In this document: piece by piece, positions 42,559 to 51,473 of the stretch | Position numbering within the stretch: position 1 is the stretch's first letter | How the letters are laid out: each line of letters opens with the position of its first letter | Assembly: GCA_035559535.1 (NCBI GenBank) | Contig: DATMBG010000026.1 | Span: 62,001-126,000, forward strand | Source of the DNA: Candidatus Limnocylindrales bacterium | GTDB lineage: Bacteria > Moduliflexota > Moduliflexia > Moduliflexales > JAUQPW01 | DNA length: 64,000 bases | Direction: 5' to 3' | Notes under the pieces: generated by a model | What the model was told of the DNA's origin: nothing | What the model saw: only the letters and a program-made list of their open reading frames with translations | Database searches by the model: none | Position numbers and translations under genes: made by a program

Positions 42559-43533
42559 TTACCCTGTTCTTTTGAGAATTATTTTATAAATTTCAATAAT
42601 TTTATCTGCTACCGCTTCTAAACTTAATGCCAGAACTTTATTACGACCATTTCTTAAACGGGTGTTAGTCTGTAAAACTTTCTGAAGAGCCGAGGAGATA
42701 TGAACAGGATCATGTTTAACAAGGTAACAATTTTCTACGCCTTCCAAACGCTCACGGATGTCTCCCACATCTACTGCAACAATCGGAAGATTGCAGGCTA
42801 AGGCTTCTTTCACAATGTTAGGTGACCCTTCATGGGCAGAGGTTAAAAGCAGGCAATTCACAGCATTTAGATAGTCTGCAACCATAGAAGGGGGTTTTCC
42901 TTCTACTGTGATTAGTTCAACCGAAGAGATTGACTGTCTGAGCAAATCTACAGCGGCTTTCGCCAACGGATAACGTTTTACCGGGTCAGACTTCCTACCT
43001 GCAAAAAGTATATAGAACTTCTCTTCAGGGAGATTTAATTCCAGGCGGTCTACTTCCTTTGGCCGGAATATCTCCAGATCTATCCCATTGGGTATCACGG
43101 ATTTTTTTTTGGTTATTAAGCAGTTTGCAAGTTCATGGGATTTAGCAATACTATAGGAGGATAAAATAGACAGTAAATTGCTCAAAAAACGATGGCTTAG
43201 AATCGTTCTCAGGGTATATCTTCCTGAATCATCACAATTGCCTAAAACATCATTCCCCATATAGGAAACAACAAGAGGAAGGGTTGTGGCGAGCCTTGCT
43301 GTCCAGCCTGCATACATGTAGTGGGCGTGTACAATATCATACTCCTTCGATCTGAGCTTTTCTCTGACCTGGTAGATACCCCCAAGGTATTTTTTGAGAC
43401 CACGTCCCTTCAAAACGCAAACGTCCGCCTGTATGCCCTTTTTTCTAAGGGAATCAACCTGGAAGCCAATAAAGGATCCCGTATGGGGATTTTCTGGACT
43501 GGGATATACACCGGTCACATGTAAGACTTTCAT
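42559..43533 (-). CDS. GT4 family glycosyltransferase
   Basis: 324 residues, shorter than usual (about 370). The N-terminus KVLHVTGVYPSPENPHTGSF has the YP-x(n)-HTG-x-F motif. DIVHAHYMYAGWTARLATTL, PLVVSYMGNDVLG and KKKSVIPNGIDLEIFRPKEV follow. The donor domain contains FYILFAGRKSDPVKRYPLAK and HEGSPNIVKEALACNLPIVA with a full E-x7-E. Both GT-B domains are therefore present despite the short length. The gene is separated from the FG-GAP gene upstream by about 300 bases and precedes AsnB 3 by eight bases. Confidence 0.88.
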   Translation of the reverse strand: MKVLHVTGVYPSPENPHTGSFIGFQVDSLRKKGIQADVCVLKGRGLKKYLGGIYQVREKLRSKEYDIVHAHYMYAGWTARLATTLPLVVSYMGNDVLGNCDDSGRYTLRTILSHRFLSNLLSILSSYSIAKSHELANCLITKKKSVIPNGIDLEIFRPKEVDRLELNLPEEKFYILFAGRKSDPVKRYPLAKAAVDLLRQSISSVELITVEGKPPSMVADYLNAVNCLLLTSAHEGSPNIVKEALACNLPIVAVDVGDIRERLEGVENCYLVKHDPVHISSALQKVLQTNTRLRNGRNKVLALSLEAVADKIIEIYKIILKRTG

Positions 43534-43829
43534 TCTGCGTTTAGACGATAACTCAAGGAGTTCCCTCGCCTACCTTTCCAGGTTTTGCATCAATGGTAGT
43601 AAAATCTACGCTGGTGCGAGGTTAAGGTTTCTCCTTCAACTTTGTCCACTGTCGCAAGGGGAAGAAACGTTAAAATCAGGTTCTTTCCCTTCTAGGGTGG
43701 AAAAGAGCAGGTGGAAACCTCTCCGGTAGGAATTTCCTCTCTTAATATCCTTCTACCAGAGCCCGGAGTAAGAGAAAACCTTTGAATTTATGGCATTGGT
43801 TTTAATATGTATAACCGGCTCTTTGACTC
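43534..43829. other. About 300 bases without a recognisable feature
   Basis: The gap between the FG-GAP gene and the GT4 gene contains no supported gene, tRNA or known repeat from the families seen elsewhere in this window. No strong hairpin followed by a T-run is visible on the minus strand. It may hold a promoter for the GT4-AsnB group, but no good -35/-10 pair was found. Confidence 0.4.
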
Positions 43830-46800
43830 TTATGGAGTTTGATCCACTACATAAAGGTAACCATCACTAACGCTGACAATGACTTCTACCTGTGCATCTC
43901 CATCTACATCGGCCAGGATCAAGTCCTGGATCGGATAAACAAAATTATAGGTCCACACAATCTGACCATCCCTGGCCCGAATGGCATATAACCAGCCGTC
44001 TCCACTCCCTACCAGGACTTCAACCTGGCCATCTCCATTTATATCTGTACTGACCGCATTGCTCAAGGCAGACGGTTTCTGGGTTTCAGGGGAAACGATT
44101 TTACCCTGGCTTAGGAATAAATCCTGCAAGACTTTTCCGTCTTTCCCCCGTAAGATCCGTAATCGCCCACTGGCATTGGGGATAGCTATATCCATTATCT
44201 GATCGCCGTCTGCGTCCAGAAAGGTCGGCAGGATGTCGGTCGTCTCATAGCCGTCATCGGCTAAAGGGAGTGACCACAGCAGGCGGCCATCCTGCGCAAA
44301 AACTCCTACTTGATAACCTCCTGCTGCAGAGATAATCTCCGGTTCAGGATCTTCATTTAAATTAACAGTAAAGAAACGAGCATCTTCATGACTGGGGTAA
44401 TGCCGAAAGAGGGTTCCATCTATTCCGCTCATGGCATAGCCCCAGATTCCTATTATGTCATCATAACCATCATTATTCAAGTCGTTAATTGCCAATACAT
44501 TTGGGAAGTAGGCAGAAAAAGCCCGTGTCCATAGAATCTTGCCGTTATCCCCATCTAAGGCTATATATCCCAGAGGGCTTAACCCAAAAATATCTAATCG
44601 TCCTTTTCCATTAAAATTTCCGTATCCCAGTACCTTTAAATGTATCGGGGTTTCCCATACCTGGGCTGTATCTGATCGAATCAATTTCTCTTGGGGTCCT
44701 AGTTGGGTAAAATACTGTAAATTTAAATTATCAGTTAAATAAAGCGGATAAAGAAGGTTATTAGATACGGATGTGGGATCTACAGTTTCTCGCCAGGTAT
44801 GAGAGGGAAACTTTACTTGAGCGGTCTGATCCGTACTGCTCCAAAAAATCAAGCGAGTAGCTCTGGCTTGTCTCTCCGGTATAGCCCAAACCGGTGCTGC
44901 CCAATTTCCAACCTGGAACTCACTCTGCTGAAGGCCTGTCTCCCAATTCCAGAAGGTAACCTTACCATTTTGGTATGAAACTCCCAGGAAGATTCCAGAA
45001 TTTGTTTCGGTTATATATAAACCGGATATGGGTACATCAACAGGCAATGTTTTTACTAACCGGGGAGTCTCGTTATTCTTATCCTGATAGATCCAGAGTT
45101 TTCCTTGATGATATAACCCAATCAAGGGGATAGTTCCCTCTTCCAGCCTTAGGATTCCCAGCAATGTGCCCTCCAAGGACCAACGCTTCTCCCATTTCGA
45201 ATTCGTCGACTTCAGCAACTGTAAAGCTCTGACCGGTTTATTAAGAACCGTTAGTAACTCAATCTGTCCATCTCCATCAAAATCAGCTCCGGCCACGGCC
45301 CAACATCTTATTAAATCCTTAATGAGATGACCATTTTGTCCATCATAAATATATACATGTTGTACCATATCTCTTAACGAAACATTAAAAACCACATCTG
45401 GGAACCCATCTCCATTCCAATCGTGGGAAGCATCTACAATTTTTTGGGTATTTTCATAATACCACGTCGTATCATTTGAGATAGTCCAAAGGGGAGTTAA
45501 CTGATTCTTTGTGTATTTCAGCACAGAGAGATTACCTCCATTAATAACCCGTCCACTCCAGGAATGGGCAATAATTTCTAAAGAACCATCGTTATCCATA
45601 TCTTGAAGAACTAATTCGGTTAATTCTCCGTAAATTCCAGGTTGTGAATATTCTGCCAGTATTTTACCCGTTGATCCATCCAGAACCTTAACGATGGGTG
45701 GGTCAAATACAACGACTTCGTTATGACCATCTCCATCTAAATCCCCGGCTTCTGTAGCATGGTGATTCCAACCCGGATGAGGGGTTTGCCAGACCGGATG
45801 ACATATACCGCCCTCTCCAAAGCCTTTGGCAAAGCTCCACATATAGGTGACCCAATTGGTTCCATTAAAGGCTGTGGAAACCCAATCTGTAATCCCATCT
45901 CCAGAAACATCTTTGAAGGTATTCCAAACGGCATCATAACCATGAAGCCACCCGTTTTCAAAGTGACACAAAGTTTGGCCAGTCAGTCCATCCAGTACTA
46001 TAAAGGTGAACCGGGGTGTTGCGGTCACCAGAATTTCTTTCCGGTTGTCTCCGTTTACGTCAATTACACGGACCAGGGATACCTCTGGTTGGAGATAAGG
46101 AGAAACCCATAGATCCCGTCCATCCTTTATGGATACTGCACGTATTCGTCCGGCTTCAGAAAAAATAAACTCCGGAAATCCATCGGCATCAAGGTCGGTC
46201 ATTTCTGAACTTCGCAACCGGCCTCCCGTAGAGACTCGCCAGCGAACCATGGGTTTTGTAATATCAGAAGATCCTGGTTGAAAACTTGTCTTCTGTAGGT
46301 CTCGTCCTATAACCGGCCAATCCAAGACCGATGGGGTTATATACTTAATTCGAACTCGTGTAACCAATGGAGAAGGAGCTTCAGTGTTGGTCCTTGTCAT
46401 TTTAATTTGATATTGTAAATATCGCTTCTGACCGAGTTCGGTAGGCACATAGGTACTTACTTCTTGCCAGCGTGTCCAACTGGTATCCGGAGTAGGTGTA
46501 GGACCTGTACGAACATACAGGGCAAAGGTGGATCGGTCATAACCTTCATGGAAGGGAGTCGCTATTCCCGGTTCGAATTGGATGGCATCTAACATAAAAC
46601 GCATAATGATCGGTGCATTGAAGATGAATTGTGGACGTACGGTTGCTACTTCAGAAGGTATAGATGAAAAAGAGATCGTACCTGTGTAGCGCTGCCATTC
46701 TGTTGATGTTGTAGTCTGAGTGAAAGCAACAATTTTCCCAATTTCTTGCCCCAGTTTATCATAAGCGATTACACTACCGGTTAAAGTACCTGATGGCCCA

Positions 46801-47453
46801 TCGGGGGTTCTAAAATCGACACTTAACGCATACGTGAGAAAGGGGTTAACGGCAATGGGTATGCTGGTACGTAAACCAACCTCCACAGGAGCAATAGAAG
46901 GTTGAATACTGTTCTGGCCCAAGTAAGCCCAATGCCCAGCGCTGGCCTGGAAGGGTAGATCACTCACCAAAGTATGAGTTATAAAACCATTTTCGGAACC
47001 GGTTGCCTCCCAGTATTCCAAACTCCCCTGAGGTCCCCACTCAAAACTGGCATTGGGGAGTAGATTGTGGGTTCCAGGAATACTCACTAATCCCTGGGTT
47101 CCGGTAATTTCAACCCGCCCAAAGCCGGCCGGTTTACCTGCATCAAAAATCCGACTGGTTAATACACCCGTTATAGCTCCTTCAGCAAGTTGGAGATGTC
47201 CGGCTGCGGTTGTGATGATATTCTGACTGGATTCAAATTGTTTAGCTCCTGTCCCAATACCTCCCGACCAATCGCTCTGAAGGAATTCCCCAGACAGGTA
47301 AATAGAGGAATTAACCCATCTGTTAAATAGCAAAAATAAAATCCCTCCCAACATTACTACCGGTAACAATCCAATATATAAGAATTTTTTTGAAACTCTA
47401 CGATGGGGGATGGAAGATACCCTTGAAGGCCCCGGATCTATAGCTTCTCTCAT
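43830..47453 (-). CDS. Large membrane-anchored FG-GAP/VCBS repeat protein
   Basis: 1207 residues. The basic N-terminus has no signal-peptidase site. One membrane segment at about 24-46 (FLYIGLLPVVMLGGILFLLF) would anchor the protein with the rest outside. Residues about 120-300 resemble a carbohydrate-binding module (LLPNASFEWGPQGSLEYWEA). From about 415 to the end there are at least eleven calcium-loop motifs of the D-x-D/N-x-D/N-G type, for example DLDADGFPE, DVNGDNRKE, DLDGDGHNE, DWNGDGFPD, DFDGDGQIE, DLNNDGYDD and DVDGDAQVE. These alternate with PQQ-like strands (DGLTGQTLCHF, DGDNGKILW, RARDGQIVWTY), forming integrin-like beta-propellers. Its place between Wzy and GT4 genes suggests binding or display of the glycan, but no enzyme activity is indicated. 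The ATG at 47453 is preceded by a 58-base gap. Confidence 0.85.
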   Translation of the reverse strand: MREAIDPGPSRVSSIPHRRVSKKFLYIGLLPVVMLGGILFLLFNRWVNSSIYLSGEFLQSDWSGGIGTGAKQFESSQNIITTAAGHLQLAEGAITGVLTSRIFDAGKPAGFGRVEITGTQGLVSIPGTHNLLPNASFEWGPQGSLEYWEATGSENGFITHTLVSDLPFQASAGHWAYLGQNSIQPSIAPVEVGLRTSIPIAVNPFLTYALSVDFRTPDGPSGTLTGSVIAYDKLGQEIGKIVAFTQTTTSTEWQRYTGTISFSSIPSEVATVRPQFIFNAPIIMRFMLDAIQFEPGIATPFHEGYDRSTFALYVRTGPTPTPDTSWTRWQEVSTYVPTELGQKRYLQYQIKMTRTNTEAPSPLVTRVRIKYITPSVLDWPVIGRDLQKTSFQPGSSDITKPMVRWRVSTGGRLRSSEMTDLDADGFPEFIFSEAGRIRAVSIKDGRDLWVSPYLQPEVSLVRVIDVNGDNRKEILVTATPRFTFIVLDGLTGQTLCHFENGWLHGYDAVWNTFKDVSGDGITDWVSTAFNGTNWVTYMWSFAKGFGEGGICHPVWQTPHPGWNHHATEAGDLDGDGHNEVVVFDPPIVKVLDGSTGKILAEYSQPGIYGELTELVLQDMDNDGSLEIIAHSWSGRVINGGNLSVLKYTKNQLTPLWTISNDTTWYYENTQKIVDASHDWNGDGFPDVVFNVSLRDMVQHVYIYDGQNGHLIKDLIRCWAVAGADFDGDGQIELLTVLNKPVRALQLLKSTNSKWEKRWSLEGTLLGILRLEEGTIPLIGLYHQGKLWIYQDKNNETPRLVKTLPVDVPISGLYITETNSGIFLGVSYQNGKVTFWNWETGLQQSEFQVGNWAAPVWAIPERQARATRLIFWSSTDQTAQVKFPSHTWRETVDPTSVSNNLLYPLYLTDNLNLQYFTQLGPQEKLIRSDTAQVWETPIHLKVLGYGNFNGKGRLDIFGLSPLGYIALDGDNGKILWTRAFSAYFPNVLAINDLNNDGYDDIIGIWGYAMSGIDGTLFRHYPSHEDARFFTVNLNEDPEPEIISAAGGYQVGVFAQDGRLLWSLPLADDGYETTDILPTFLDADGDQIMDIAIPNASGRLRILRGKDGKVLQDLFLSQGKIVSPETQKPSALSNAVSTDINGDGQVEVLVGSGDGWLYAIRARDGQIVWTYNFVYPIQDLILADVDGDAQVEVIVSVSDGYLYVVDQTP

Positions 47454-47511
47454 TGTCGTTATTTTAGCAGATATAGCCTGAGATCATCTCTCAGGGATTT
47501 ATTGATCAAAA

Positions 47512-49086
47512 TTAGACTGTTCCATACTGCCCATCTATATTGTTCTCTATTACTTTAATCCGGCTTCGTATAGAAACCATAGGCTTTAAACTTGCATAGG
47601 GTAATCCTACAAACAGGATCGTAACCAACATAAATTGAGCTACTTCCATATAAGTATCAAAAAGAGATGCTACAAATATCAGCAGGGCGCACACCTGCCC
47701 TGCAACAATAATAGAATCTTTCCTGCTATCCCCGGTTTTCAAACCCTCAGCACTTAGCACCATAGAAAGATAGAGGGAAGCCACAAGCCACCATCCCATG
47801 ATTCCGAGTTCTGCAATAATCGCCAGATGGGAAGAGAAGGGATTTGTCAAAGCAGCGCTCCGCCATTGTGCCTGGACAGCCCACTCCTCGTCATATAAAT
47901 CTACATAATATTCCTTTGCCAGTTTACTCGTGAAAGGTTCAACGAGGTTGAATAATCGACTCCCCTGTTCCTTGTACATGGTATCAGAAGCTCGACTGTT
48001 TGAAGCCTTTGAGGAAATGGTTCCCGGACCGGCCCCAATGAGCCATGGATAATCTCTTGAGAGTATGCGTTGTGCAAAAACTAACTTATGGTTAGGATCT
48101 GTATATGTTGCAAGGTAATCCTGAAGGGTTCTGTTTTCATCCCCGACTAGATATTTTATATAAAGATTTCCAACATACGGAGTAATAAAAGCTATAAAGA
48201 GGCTTCCAAATACCAGGGAACCTGAAAAGAGGATCTTTGTTTTTATGGGTAGTTTTTTTGAAGCGATAATTCTTATGATAATATACAAAAATCCTGCAAT
48301 AATCAAAGAAATCAAGAGATGTTTAGTTTCACTTTCGAATAGGAGATAAGCACATCCAATTGATGGAATTAATACCCCTTCTCTCCAGGAAGTTATATTT
48401 GAAATCCTTCGACTTCGATCGAATAAAATGACCGTGAGGGCAACAATCATGATCAATGCTATTTCGTTAGTAGATCTCAAAGATCCGAAGTTTGAGTCGC
48501 CAGGAAACCAGTCCTTACGAAAGATCTGACCGACAAGAACAGGAATGAGCTGAAGGAGGGAGAACCTTATAAAAGCATGTGATAAAAGTTCTACTTCTCT
48601 CCAGGATATTCTCTCCATACTTATTCCTACCATAACTATAAAGGGTGATAAAAAAGTGATGAAAAATAAAACTAAGGAGAGTAAATTTAACTCCCTGACC
48701 TGACTAACTCCCCAGTCGATGAGGACCCAACAAAGTAAAAGCAACAAAAAAAATTTTATAGATTTAGACAATCTGGAGTTATGCCGGGAAAGCAAAACCC
48801 TGGGAATGTATAAGAACGGAATGATATAGGCTAAATACTCAAAAGGTGTAAATACTACCAGGATAATAGAAAGTAACCTGCTGATAGGAGAACCTGATAT
48901 AAATGAGGTGACTATAAATAAGAGAATCGGGATCAGGAAGATGATTTCTGGAACCCAGGCAAAGTGCTTGTTGAGACCGATGAGAATTAATAATAAAGAG
49001 GACAACAGTAAGAAATTTTTACCCGTACCTACAACCGGAATAGGTCCCATGGCTGCCCAAAGTGGATTCTTATAAAACCTCACCAT
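47512..49086 (-). CDS. Wzy/O-antigen-ligase family membrane protein
   Basis: 524 residues with about twelve membrane segments. The large loop near residues 340-420 carries IGAGPGTISSKASNSRAS and NPFSSHLAIIAELGIMGWWL, the arrangement expected of the O-antigen ligase/polymerase superfamily (Wzy_C-like), where a conserved His follows the long periplasmic loop. It would polymerise repeat units or ligate glycan. Sequence alone does not tell which. It is one of two such domains in the window, the other being the N-terminal half of the fusion at 18634-21126. Its 5' end overlaps by 17 bases a C-terminal gene remnant at 49070-49195. Confidence 0.85.
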   Translation of the reverse strand: MVRFYKNPLWAAMGPIPVVGTGKNFLLLSSLLLILIGLNKHFAWVPEIIFLIPILLFIVTSFISGSPISRLLSIILVVFTPFEYLAYIIPFLYIPRVLLSRHNSRLSKSIKFFLLLLLCWVLIDWGVSQVRELNLLSLVLFFITFLSPFIVMVGISMERISWREVELLSHAFIRFSLLQLIPVLVGQIFRKDWFPGDSNFGSLRSTNEIALIMIVALTVILFDRSRRISNITSWREGVLIPSIGCAYLLFESETKHLLISLIIAGFLYIIIRIIASKKLPIKTKILFSGSLVFGSLFIAFITPYVGNLYIKYLVGDENRTLQDYLATYTDPNHKLVFAQRILSRDYPWLIGAGPGTISSKASNSRASDTMYKEQGSRLFNLVEPFTSKLAKEYYVDLYDEEWAVQAQWRSAALTNPFSSHLAIIAELGIMGWWLVASLYLSMVLSAEGLKTGDSRKDSIIVAGQVCALLIFVASLFDTYMEVAQFMLVTILFVGLPYASLKPMVSIRSRIKVIENNIDGQYGTV

Positions 49087-49195
49087 AGAAGGTAAACCCT
49101 CTTAAAGCAAAGGCCTTTGTTCCCGACGGTCTATAAAGCTCAATTTTTAAATTTTTTACTCTGCCTATAGGTTTTGTAACAAAGATACTTCTACC
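49070..49195 (-). pseudogene. C-terminal gene remnant joined to truncated SGNH gene
   Basis: In the frame shifted from the SGNH gene, an open stretch encodes SIFVTKPIGRVKNLKIELY then RPSGTKAFALRGFTFYGEVL before TAA at 49072-49070. It resembles the last beta-strands of a discoidin- or carbohydrate-binding-like domain (FALRGFTFYGE). It has no start codon of its own in a sensible place. It looks like the 3' end of a lost gene, left after a deletion that also removed the 3' part of the SGNH gene. Confidence 0.45.
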
Positions 49196-49571
49196 CTGAT
49201 CTAGTAAAAAAGGTTTCGTAATCTCGCACCCCATATCCGAAAGTAAATGAATCCCCCAACATCATCACACGCAGAATATCGTTTTTTTCCTTGATATCTT
49301 TCCAGCTTCTAAAACCGAATTTATTCGTATAGGTGGCTACCCAATGATTATTTTTATCGGTCACTTCAATGTCTTTGGAGTAAAAGTTGTAATTCAATGC
49401 ATAGCCTGCCTGGGGATGGTAACGATATAAAAATTTAGGGCCGCTGGTACCTACTAACTCGGGTTTATCAAAGAGCGTTAAATAGACTTCGATACAAAAC
49501 AAAGTGAGAGATAATGCAATAAAAAACAGACCCAGGTTAAGGAAAAGGTTCTTGGCTTTTTTCAGGCCCAT
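49191..49571 (-). pseudogene. Truncated SGNH/GDSL-hydrolase-like membrane protein
   Basis: The ATG at 49571 (GGGAG just upstream) is preferred to 49607. It overlaps the AsnB 4 stop by ten bases. The N-terminus is a membrane anchor (KNLFLNLGLFFIALSLTLFC) followed by a typical YRYHPQAGYALNYNF segment and the catalytic block I motif MLGDSFTFGYGVRDYETF, in which Ser of GDS is the nucleophile. The product then ends at about 126 residues, whereas intact relatives continue for another 200 or more with the Gly, Asn and Asp-x-x-His blocks. No remaining blocks are visible downstream; another gene's 3' end follows. Intact relatives are often glycan O-acetyltransferase- or esterase-like proteins of polysaccharide loci. 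Confidence 0.75.
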
Positions 49572-51463
49572 TTCTCCCGCCACATTTCGAATACCAACAG
49601 GAGCCATATTCTATTTACATCGATACTATGCCCTCTTTTAAATTCATAAACAGTTCGTTGAACCAGTTTTGGATTCAGAATTCCCGCATTGCGGATGCGT
49701 ATTGGATCCAGGTAGTAATCCAAAAGGTCCAAGAGATCCCCTAGCAGCCATTCTCTGAGAGGAATACCAAAACCCTGTTTAGGCCGATCCACCAATTCAC
49801 GGGGGACATATTTATAGAGAATTCTACGCAGAAGGTGCTTACTGCCTAAATGACCCCGGCGTAAATTCAAAGGGAGACGAAAAGCAAATTCTACCAACCG
49901 ATGGTCTAACAAAGGCTCCCGTCCTTCCAGGCTTACGGCCATACTGGCCCTATCTACTTTAGTAAGAATATCGGCAGGCAGGTAATAATGAAGATCCCAC
50001 AACATCATTTGTTCTTCATAAGAACCGGTATAAACGTCCAACAAGTGTCTTTGGGGAGAATAACCTCCTATCAGGTCATCAATCTCAGGTACTATCCAAT
50101 GGGATGAGGCTAAATCGAAAAATTGAGCAGGATCCAGGGTAGGAAGTATATATTTCAGCTTAATCAGGCGGTCGATCATTTTATAACCTTTGCCCGCCGG
50201 TAAAATCCGACCTAATAAAATCAGAACATCCCTTGGTATAACCTTCAACGGGGTTCCTACCATATTCCATAGCCAGCCGGGAATCCGTTGCAAGGTGGCA
50301 ACTTTTCTGGGTATGAAATCATAACTGGTATACCCTCCGAACAGTTCATCTCCTCCATCCGCCGATAGGGCGACTTTTACCTGCTCCCGGGCCACCTTAG
50401 ATACCAGCCATGTGGGAATTCCAGACGAATCTCCAAAAGGTTCATCATACAGGGTAGCCCACCGGGGGAGAATATCCTTGGCTTGATCCACAGAAAGTAA
50501 ATATTCGGTATGGTGGGTTCCCAGGTGCTCTGCTACACGCCGTGCCCATGGGGATTCATCGAATTGATTTTCTTTAAAGCCGATGGTAAAGGTATGAATA
50601 GACTGGCCGGAGTGGCGCTGCAAAATGGCTGTAACCGTGGACGAGTCAATTCCTCCCGAAAGGAAAACCCCTACGGGCACGTCTGAAACCAGGCGGTAGC
50701 GAAAGGCATCGATCAGAAGGGATTCCAACTGATTTTCCAGTTCTTTCTCAGGACCCCGAAGGGGATTATCCAGAGCATCCAGTACAGACCAGTATGGCTG
50801 AACGATAGGTTCCCCGGTTTTTCTCAATATCAGCCAGTGGCCCGGCGGGAGTTTACGAACCTGCCGGTAAATACTTCTTGGATCGCTGATGTATCCATAT
50901 TGGAAGAATTCACCAAGAGCCTGTCGGTCTATATCTGGCTGCCAGTGGCGAAAAGCACGTAAAGCTTTCAGCTCGGAACCAAACCAAAAATTCCGCCCAT
51001 CCCAGCCATAGTACAGGGGTTTGACCCCCAGGCGATCCCGAAATAGGTATAACTTTTGATTTTTCCCATCCCAAAAGGCAATGGCAAACATACCGATGAA
51101 GCGCTCAACGGCTTTTTCTCTCCATTCACAAAACGCGGCCAATACTACCTCTGAGTCACCACTCCCACAAAAGGTATACCCCTTAGCTTCCAGATCTTTA
51201 CGTATTTCACGAAAGTTGTAAACCTCTCCATTGAAAACCATAGCGATCTGACCATCCTGACTTACCATGGGTTGGTGACCGCGTTCTGATAAATCTAGAA
51301 TAGATAAACGGGTATGCCCTAATCCAACACCCTGGGAATTTCTCCAAAGTCCTTTGTCATCAGGCCCGCGATGATGAAGGCTAGTAACTGCCCGGGGAAG
51401 GTCCTCCCAGAATTTGTCTTCTGATTGTCCTTCCCTGGCCCAATAACCTGTGATGCCGCACAT
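49562..51463 (-). CDS. AsnB-type glutamine-dependent amidotransferase 4
   Basis: 633 residues from the ATG at 51463, chosen because GGAG lies seven bases upstream and the Cys of MCGITGYW is then residue 2. An upstream in-frame start (51511) would add sixteen residues and hide it. The glutaminase domain has LHHRGPDDKGLW and VFNGEVYNFREIRKDLEAKG. The synthetase domain has VFLSGGIDSSTVTAI, ALSADGGDELFGGYTSYDF and LTKVDRASMAVSLEGREPLL. It belongs to the PEP-CTERM/XrtA-type or capsule AsnB subgroup by general look (DGGDELFGGY). It is followed by the SGNH fragment and preceded by a methyltransferase gene ten bases away. Confidence 0.92.
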   Translation of the reverse strand: MCGITGYWAREGQSEDKFWEDLPRAVTSLHHRGPDDKGLWRNSQGVGLGHTRLSILDLSERGHQPMVSQDGQIAMVFNGEVYNFREIRKDLEAKGYTFCGSGDSEVVLAAFCEWREKAVERFIGMFAIAFWDGKNQKLYLFRDRLGVKPLYYGWDGRNFWFGSELKALRAFRHWQPDIDRQALGEFFQYGYISDPRSIYRQVRKLPPGHWLILRKTGEPIVQPYWSVLDALDNPLRGPEKELENQLESLLIDAFRYRLVSDVPVGVFLSGGIDSSTVTAILQRHSGQSIHTFTIGFKENQFDESPWARRVAEHLGTHHTEYLLSVDQAKDILPRWATLYDEPFGDSSGIPTWLVSKVAREQVKVALSADGGDELFGGYTSYDFIPRKVATLQRIPGWLWNMVGTPLKVIPRDVLILLGRILPAGKGYKMIDRLIKLKYILPTLDPAQFFDLASSHWIVPEIDDLIGGYSPQRHLLDVYTGSYEEQMMLWDLHYYLPADILTKVDRASMAVSLEGREPLLDHRLVEFAFRLPLNLRRGHLGSKHLLRRILYKYVPRELVDRPKQGFGIPLREWLLGDLLDLLDYYLDPIRIRNAGILNPKLVQRTVYEFKRGHSIDVNRIWLLLVFEMWREKWA

Positions 51464-51473
51464 AAAAATACTC

